64,000 nucleotides of DNA, taken from contig JANSYA010000005.1 of the NCBI GenBank assembly GCA_024742665.1, positions 310,001 through 374,000 of the forward strand, written 5' to 3'. The stretch is from a bacterium (GTDB taxonomy: Bacteria > Spirochaetota > Leptospiria > Leptospirales > Leptonemataceae). Below are positions 59,373 to 64,000 of this stretch, in pieces. The notes beneath the pieces were generated by a model, which worked only from the letters and a program-made list of their open reading frames with translations, had not been told where the DNA came from and did not search any database. Position 1 is the first letter of the stretch. Every line of letters starts with the position of its first letter. A program made the position numbers and the translations under genes.

Positions 59373-60116
59373 TCAGGCGGTTAACACGATCGGAGCGCCG
59401 TCGGTGATGACGATGGTGTGTTCGTACTGGGCGACGAAGCTGCCGTCGCCGGTCGTTAAGGTCCAGCCGTCCGCTTCTTCCCGGGCGTAGCGGCCGCCGG
59501 TTGAAATAAAAGTTTCGATGGCGACGACCTGGCCGCGCTCCGCCAGGCGCTGGTCCCGGGGATCGTAGTAGTTCACCAGATCGAAGGGTTCTTCGTGCAG
59601 CGCGCTGCCGACGCCGTGCCCGGCCAGATTCAGCACGGTCGTGTAGCCATGCGAACGCGCGCCGTTTTCAATCGTGCGACCGATGCGGTTCAGCTTGTTG
59701 CCGGCTTTGATATTGTGGATGGTCTTTTGTAAAATTGCATGCGATGCCCGGCACAGATCCGTGAGTTCGTTTGCCGCCGGCAGAATGCACATCGAAGCGC
59801 CGGTGTCCGCGTAGTATCCGTCCAGCTCCAGAGACACGTCAATGTTCACCAGATCTCCCGTGTGCAGAATGCGTTCGCCAGGAATGCCGTGAGCGACTTC
59901 GTTGTTCACGCTAATGCAGGTCGCGCCGGGAAAGTCATAGGTCAGCTGCGGCGCCGAGCGTGCGCCGAATTTCTGAAAGTGCTCTTCGCCGATGCGATCC
60001 AGTTCGCGGGTGCTCATGCCCGCTTCGACGGATCGCAGCATGAGTCGCAGGGTATCGCCGACGACTTTGCCGACGCGCTGCAGGGCGTTGAGATCGTTTT
60101 CGTTTTGAATGGACAT
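59373..60116 (-). CDS. map: Methionine aminopeptidase, type I
   Basis: This 247-residue enzyme removes the initiator Met from new proteins. The metal ligands and signatures are present: EEHFQKFGARSAPQLTYDFPGATCISVNNEVAHGIPGERIL (His and Asn), DLVNIDVSLELDGYYADTGASMCIL (two Asp), NLAGHGVGSALHEEPFDLVNY (His) and VVAIETFISTGGRYARE plus a C-terminal Glu in FVAQYEHTIVITDG. Length is standard for the bacterial type Ia form. It stands on the minus strand 103 bases after an enoyl-CoA hydratase homologue. Confidence 0.96.
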   Translation of the reverse strand: MSIQNENDLNALQRVGKVVGDTLRLMLRSVEAGMSTRELDRIGEEHFQKFGARSAPQLTYDFPGATCISVNNEVAHGIPGERILHTGDLVNIDVSLELDGYYADTGASMCILPAANELTDLCRASHAILQKTIHNIKAGNKLNRIGRTIENGARSHGYTTVLNLAGHGVGSALHEEPFDLVNYYDPRDQRLAERGQVVAIETFISTGGRYAREEADGWTLTTGDGSFVAQYEHTIVITDGAPIVLTA

Positions 60117-60219
60117 GGTGGGTTTCTCGCTTGAATGAAATTACGCAGCTTGATGAGAGTCCTGGTATCGTCCGCTATGCGCGTCGTTGAAAACGAATGA
60201 AATCGAAGCGGAGTACAAA

Positions 60220-61065
60220 TCAATCGAATTTCGGACGCCGGGCTTCGATCAGCGAAAGAATGCCTTCCTGGGCCTGGTCGGTCAAGACTGTTTTCACGAG
60301 CTCGTCGACGTCGAAGACCGCGGTGGCTTCCATATTATAAACATAGTCCCGGCGCAGCCCGTCTTTGATTCCGCGCAAACTTACGATCGGCGTCTTCGCG
60401 AGTTTGTCGGCCCGGGCGCGAACCTGCGCCGCGAAGTCTTCGGGCGAACCGGCCGCGATGGCTTCGTCGATCAAGCCCAGTTTTTGGGCGTCGGCCGGTC
60501 GCAATAATTTCGCCTCGAATAGAATATCGCGCGTCGCGCGTTCGCCGATCAAATCTCGCAGACGGCGCGCAGCGAAGCCCGGAAAATTCAGCGCGATATT
60601 GGCTTCCGGATAACCGATGCGTCCGCTGCGATCGAGCATATAGCGATAGTCGCAGCAGATCGCCATCACCGCCCCGGCCGCCATGCAGTGTCCCGGCATC
60701 GCACAGATGACCGGCACGGGAAATAGAAAGATGCGTTCCATCACGCTTACGCTGGCCTGCACGAATTCGCGCACGTCCGCTTCAGGTCGCCGGTAAAAAT
60801 TGCGCGGGTCGAGCCCGTTCGAAAAATAGCCGGCGGCGGCGCTGCCGAGAATCAGGACTTTTACGCGTTCGTCGCGAGACCAGCGCTCGACCGTCGCGGC
60901 GATCGTCTGGAAGGCGGCCAGGCTGAGCAGATTGTTTGCGTTCAGATCGAGGGTCAGCTCCAGAACGCCGTTCGCATGCAAAGCTTCGCGAATGCCCTGG
61001 TAGCTTTTTTGATCGCCGGAGCGGGCATCGCTGGCTGTCGGAGAATCGGAAGCGGGGGAACTCAT
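60220..61065 (-). CDS. Enoyl-CoA hydratase/isomerase family protein
   Basis: This protein has 281 residues from the ATG at 61065. The first 20 residues are Ser/Asp-rich. The crotonase fold follows: VLELTLDLNANNLLSLAAFQTIAATVERW, KVLILGSAAAGYFSNGLDPRNF (oxyanion hole segment), FLFPVPVICAMPGHCMAAGAVMAICCDYRYMLDRSGRIGYPEANIALNFPGFAARRLRDLIGERATRDILFEAKLL and AQKLGLIDEAI. The usual catalytic Glu pair is partly replaced, since the segment after PG is HCMAAGAVMA rather than A-AGGG-x-E, so the exact reaction is open. Members act in beta-oxidation or isomerisation of acyl-CoA. It may share a transcript with map. Confidence 0.8.
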   Translation of the reverse strand: MSSPASDSPTASDARSGDQKSYQGIREALHANGVLELTLDLNANNLLSLAAFQTIAATVERWSRDERVKVLILGSAAAGYFSNGLDPRNFYRRPEADVREFVQASVSVMERIFLFPVPVICAMPGHCMAAGAVMAICCDYRYMLDRSGRIGYPEANIALNFPGFAARRLRDLIGERATRDILFEAKLLRPADAQKLGLIDEAIAAGSPEDFAAQVRARADKLAKTPIVSLRGIKDGLRRDYVYNMEATAVFDVDELVKTVLTDQAQEGILSLIEARRPKFD

Positions 61066-61177
61066 ATGAACAGTGACGCGCTCAAATAATTTGTTGTAAA
61101 CCAAAAGCGTTGCGACCGCATAGTTGGCGTTCCAATCAACGGGCCATAGCAGCGCGGGATCTGGAACGATTGCAAAT

Positions 61178-62428
61178 ATGGAATTCGCGTATGTCTTACC
61201 GGCGGCCGCCTTTCTGGCGGATCTGGCTGTGCTGCTGTTTTTAGTCAGCGACTGGCGTTCCGGCGTCGATCGGCCGCTACTGGCGATGTACGTCTGCCTG
61301 ACCGGCTGGAATCTCTGCGTGGCTCTGATGATCAGCGCTCCGACTCCGGAGCAGGCCTGGTTCTACTTATTCTGCATGCGCAACTTTTTGTTTCTCACGC
61401 CGCCGGCCTTTTTGTGGTTTTCGCTGCGCGTCAGCGGTCGTTCCACGCGATGGCCTCCGCTGCTCGCTCTAATGTATGCGCTGGCATTCATGACCCTGGC
61501 GGCGAGCACCTATTTTTCCGGAAGTCGCCTCTTAATAGAAGAAATCCGTTTGTACGACTGGGGATATTTTCCCTACACTGCGCCTCTGGCTCGTGTGCTT
61601 TTGGGAACGCTCTTCGCCGGCTGCCTTTTGCCGGCATTTATTGCGCTCCTCTGGCCGCGAAAACTTCCCGCGGAAATCCAGGGGCGCGTGCGTCGAGCGC
61701 GCTTCTGGCTGCCGGCGCTATTCGTAACCTGGTGGCTGAGTCTCTTGGTCGCGTCTTTGCCTTTAACGGGGATCGATATTGTTCCGCCCGGCAGCGCGAT
61801 GGATGCGATCGTGGGATTGACGATCGCGATCTATTTGCGCGGCCGGCGTTCTGATACCAATGGCAATCGCGCCGACGATTCTGCGAATGCCAGCGGAGCG
61901 ACACAGCGCCGGACGGTATCGTCAGGATTCGTGCGTTCCACCGCGCTGTTTGCGAATCTGGCCGGCATGCTGGCCAGTCTGAGCTTCGGCGTATTCGTAA
62001 CGTTTTTCTTTTTAGAATTTCTACTGCCGGCCCAGGCCGTCGCGACGGGTCTCGCCGGGGCGATCACGGCATTTGTTGCGCTGTTGGTTTTTCAGCGGTG
62101 GTTTTCCGGGGGGTCTGACAGTCCCGGTGATTTCGATCATAGCGGCAATGCCCGCCCGGCGAATCGCAATGACGACCGACCGCTCTTCGTAAAACTGCAA
62201 AGCGATTACGGTCTGACGTACCAGGAAGCCGTTATTTGCACGCAGCTCCACGAAGGTCTACGGCGCAGCGCGATCGTTACGAAGCTCGGCGTCACTAACG
62301 GAACCTTTCGCAATCACCTTTCGGAAGTCTATCGTAAGACCGTCGACGCGATCGAAACTCCGGCGCTGCGTTCGCGGGATAAGCTCCAGCGTCTGACCGT
62401 CTTTCTGAAAAATCTCGACGATTCATGA
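61178..62428 (+). CDS. Membrane-bound LuxR-type transcription regulator
   Basis: This protein has 416 residues from the ATG at 61178, which places a membrane helix directly after the start. Residues 1-220 hold seven helices of the type found in front of histidine kinases (FAYVLPAAAFLADLAVLLFLV, LLAMYVCLTGWNLCVALM, FLFLTPPAFLWFSLRVSG). A polar loop (residues 222-250) and two or three more helices follow. The last 80 residues are a LuxR-like helix-turn-helix (KLQSDYGLTYQEAVICTQLHEGLRRSAIVTKLGVTNGTFRNHLSEVYRKTVD). With no kinase or receiver domain it is a one-component membrane sensor. A perfect 16-base palindrome covers its stop codon. Confidence 0.75.
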   Translation: MEFAYVLPAAAFLADLAVLLFLVSDWRSGVDRPLLAMYVCLTGWNLCVALMISAPTPEQAWFYLFCMRNFLFLTPPAFLWFSLRVSGRSTRWPPLLALMYALAFMTLAASTYFSGSRLLIEEIRLYDWGYFPYTAPLARVLLGTLFAGCLLPAFIALLWPRKLPAEIQGRVRRARFWLPALFVTWWLSLLVASLPLTGIDIVPPGSAMDAIVGLTIAIYLRGRRSDTNGNRADDSANASGATQRRTVSSGFVRSTALFANLAGMLASLSFGVFVTFFFLEFLLPAQAVATGLAGAITAFVALLVFQRWFSGGSDSPGDFDHSGNARPANRNDDRPLFVKLQSDYGLTYQEAVICTQLHEGLRRSAIVTKLGVTNGTFRNHLSEVYRKTVDAIETPALRSRDKLQRLTVFLKNLDDS

Positions 62429-62471
62429 CGTACGTCATGGGATTTTCGCCGCCGAAAGCGCGACCCATGAC
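62424..62471. promoter_or_regulatory. Perfect 16-base palindrome plus second inverted repeat
   Basis: CATGACGTACGTCATG (62424-62439) is a perfect palindrome across the stop codon of the LuxR-type gene. Its right end GTCATGGG (62434-62441) also pairs with CCCATGAC (62464-62471), and TTTCG/CGAAA pair in between. It may be an operator for the next gene or a termination structure. The next start is 66 bases downstream. Confidence 0.55.
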
Positions 62472-62536
62472 CTAAGGCATCTGTTCAAAAACGCCGCGAT
62501 CGGATAGGCTGCTCCCAATTGATCAGGAGCTGAGCC

Positions 62537-63490
62537 ATGAATCTTATTCGCTTATTCGAACGCGCGAAATGCGCGACCTATCTTATGCTTGCGTGCGGCG
62601 TACTTTTTTTGAACGCCTGCGATTTCGGCGACGTGGCGACGAAGCGCTTTCTACAAAACGCGAGCGTCTATTTTTCGCGAGATGCCGGCGCTTCGTTTAC
62701 GCGTTTGAGCCCCGACGTCTTCAGCTATCAAAAAGGCTTCAATCGCAACCTGGTCTTGCGCACCAGCGCCGGCTTCGTCGTGATCGACTGCTTCAACCCG
62801 GACTTCGCGCGGGGCCTGGCCGACGAGCTTCGCGAACGTTTCCCCGGCGAAAGCGTGCATACTCTGATCTATTCCCACTATCATCTGGATCATGTGCGCG
62901 GCGGGGCGGAGCTTGCGCCGGCTCGCGTAATCGGGCATCGCGACTTAAAAAAATACTGGCGATTTCTGGAACTGGATCGCGACGGAATTCTGCCGCTCAC
63001 GCGCGAAATCAACGGCGATACGCGTTTGAATATCGGCGGCCTTGAGCTGCGCCTGCTCGATATGGGTCTTTCGCATACCGACACGCTCTTTGCCGTGCAC
63101 CTGCCGGAGTCTCGCGTTTTATTCGCGCCGGATCTGGGATTCGTTCGATCGCTGCCGCCGGCGGGCCTGCCCGATATGTACTATCCCGGATATATCGCGG
63201 CCCTCGAACGTCTCGCGAAGATCGATTTTGATACGTACGTGCCATCTCATTTTCAGACGGGGAAGCGGGCTGACCTGCGCGAATATCTGACTTTCTTAAA
63301 AGAGACGCGGGCGCTCGTGCGAAAAGCTTACGATCGTCACGGACCGATCGCCGAACCGGGCGCCGCCGGGCACTACTACGATGAAATCTATCTACCCTTG
63401 AAAGCGAAGTACGGCGACTGGGTCGGCTTCGATGAAATGATCTTGCCCTTTTTGGTGCGCAATTTCGCGGGAGTCTATCTCGGGTATTGA
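62537..63490 (+). CDS. Metallo-beta-lactamase-fold lipoprotein
   Basis: This 317-residue protein has a signal peptide ending in the lipobox FLNAC near residue 28. The MBL domain has NLVLRTSAGFVVIDCFNPDFARG, then TLIYSHYHLDHVRGGAEL with the HxHxDH zinc motif near residue 115-120, GLSHTDTLFAVHLPESRVLFAPDL (third His and Asp) and YVPSHFQTGKRADL (last His). Members outside the cell include lactonases, phosphodiesterases and sulfatases; the substrate here is unknown. An AGGAG box precedes the ATG. It is separated from the LuxR-type gene by a palindrome-containing spacer. Confidence 0.85.
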   Translation: MNLIRLFERAKCATYLMLACGVLFLNACDFGDVATKRFLQNASVYFSRDAGASFTRLSPDVFSYQKGFNRNLVLRTSAGFVVIDCFNPDFARGLADELRERFPGESVHTLIYSHYHLDHVRGGAELAPARVIGHRDLKKYWRFLELDRDGILPLTREINGDTRLNIGGLELRLLDMGLSHTDTLFAVHLPESRVLFAPDLGFVRSLPPAGLPDMYYPGYIAALERLAKIDFDTYVPSHFQTGKRADLREYLTFLKETRALVRKAYDRHGPIAEPGAAGHYYDEIYLPLKAKYGDWVGFDEMILPFLVRNFAGVYLGY

Positions 63491-63575
63491 ACCAGGCATC
63501 GAGAGCGAAACAGCTATCGCGAACGCAGGACGTTTCGCGTGTAATCATTGTTGCAGCAAACATATGGAGGAAAGG

Positions 63576-64000
63576 ATGCAACCGGAACTGATATTGAATT
63601 TTGCGGCGATGGGGCTCAGCGTAATTGCGGCCTTCTTCGTCGGCTATGTGTGGTACGGACCGCTGTTCGGCAAACTCTGGGCGCGCGAGATGGGGCACCC
63701 CGCGGATTTCGCGCCCGAACCCCGGGAGATGATGCGGGGCCTGGCTCTGCAGATTCTGGGTCTCGTACTGATGACCTACGTGCTCGCGCATACTTCGCAG
63801 ATCTGGCGACCGTCGGTCTGGAACGCGGGCGCGGATCAGGCCGACTGGGTCTATGCGGCCTACTCGACGTTTTTTACCTGGATCGGCTTTTTTATTCCGG
63901 TCCTGCTTTCGAACGTGGCGTGGGAAGGCAAGTCCTGGCGGCTCTTCGCGTTAAACGCAGCGTACTATGCGGTGATCCTGGGGCTAATCAATACGATTCT
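63576..64000 (+). CDS. DUF1761 family membrane protein, N-terminal part
   Basis: The first 141 codons are present and the gene runs past the right edge. The product starts MQPELILNFAAMGLSVIAAF and has the segment FVGYVWYGPLFGKLWAREMG, which is the DUF1761 hallmark, followed by an amphipathic loop and further membrane helices (GLALQILGLVLMTYVLAH, WVYAAYSTFFTWIGFFIPVLLSNVAWEGKSWRLF). Family members are small four-helix membrane proteins of unknown function. A strong GGAGGAAAGG ribosome-binding site marks the ATG at 63576. Confidence 0.85.
   Translation, partial: MQPELILNFAAMGLSVIAAFFVGYVWYGPLFGKLWAREMGHPADFAPEPREMMRGLALQILGLVLMTYVLAHTSQIWRPSVWNAGADQADWVYAAYSTFFTWIGFFIPVLLSNVAWEGKSWRLFALNAAYYAVILGLINTI

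Overview
The window is about 64 kb of high-GC bacterial chromosome. It carries many lipoproteins, 7TM (DISM-type) sensor kinases, a TonB-dependent receptor, an Omp85-like protein, MBL hydrolases and a full proton-pumping complex I locus. A DUF1554-type lipoprotein (55369-56085), a domain I know mainly from Leptospira and relatives, and the general lipoprotein style suggest a Leptospirales-like spirochaete, probably from a higher-GC lineage than Leptospira itself. This placement is an inference. I see no insertion sequence, prophage, CRISPR array, rRNA or complete tRNA.

Layout. 1-12 kb: tail of an HMG-CoA lyase gene, a YceI protein, two coupled unknown genes, mnmA, a short-chain dehydrogenase coupled to panC, a glycerophosphodiesterase, a malic-enzyme-fold protein without the usual catalytic residues, an Omp85-like protein with its lipoprotein, and holB. 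12-17 kb: a nitrilase-fold protein lacking the catalytic Cys, an RsbW-like ATPase, and uvrB with an unusual disordered tail of about 210 residues. 17-21.6 kb: a tightly coupled five-gene operon of four lipoproteins and a TonB-dependent receptor. 21.7-39.7 kb: the nuoA-N locus on the minus strand. It is interrupted between nuoE and nuoF by a membrane-bound AraC-type regulator, and it runs straight on from nuoN into a LytS/LytTR-type two-component pair.

39.8-49.9 kb: acpH, two unknown genes, then a minus-strand cluster. In transcription order the cluster is an FGGY kinase-class II aldolase fusion, a class III aminotransferase, a degenerate aldolase paralogue, a possible 51-residue protein, an MBL hydrolase and an NHL-repeat lipoprotein. 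A divergent TetR-type gene sits beside it, with three matching palindromes in the intergenic region. 50-54.3 kb: a helical 11-residue-repeat protein, then a three-gene cassette made of a degenerate RecA-like protein, a small helical protein and a B-family DNA polymerase that resembles archaeal PolB2 and lacks recognisable proofreading motifs. 54.3-64 kb: a probable pseudogene, a DUF2141 protein, the DUF1554 lipoprotein, a NarL-type regulator with a 7TM histidine kinase, map, an enoyl-CoA hydratase homologue, a membrane-bound LuxR-type regulator, an MBL lipoprotein and a truncated DUF1761 gene.

The strongest candidates for something new are the PolB2-like cassette (50.8-54.3 kb) and the TetR-controlled kinase-aldolase cluster (42-49.9 kb). 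A recurring theme is catalytic folds whose active sites have been lost.
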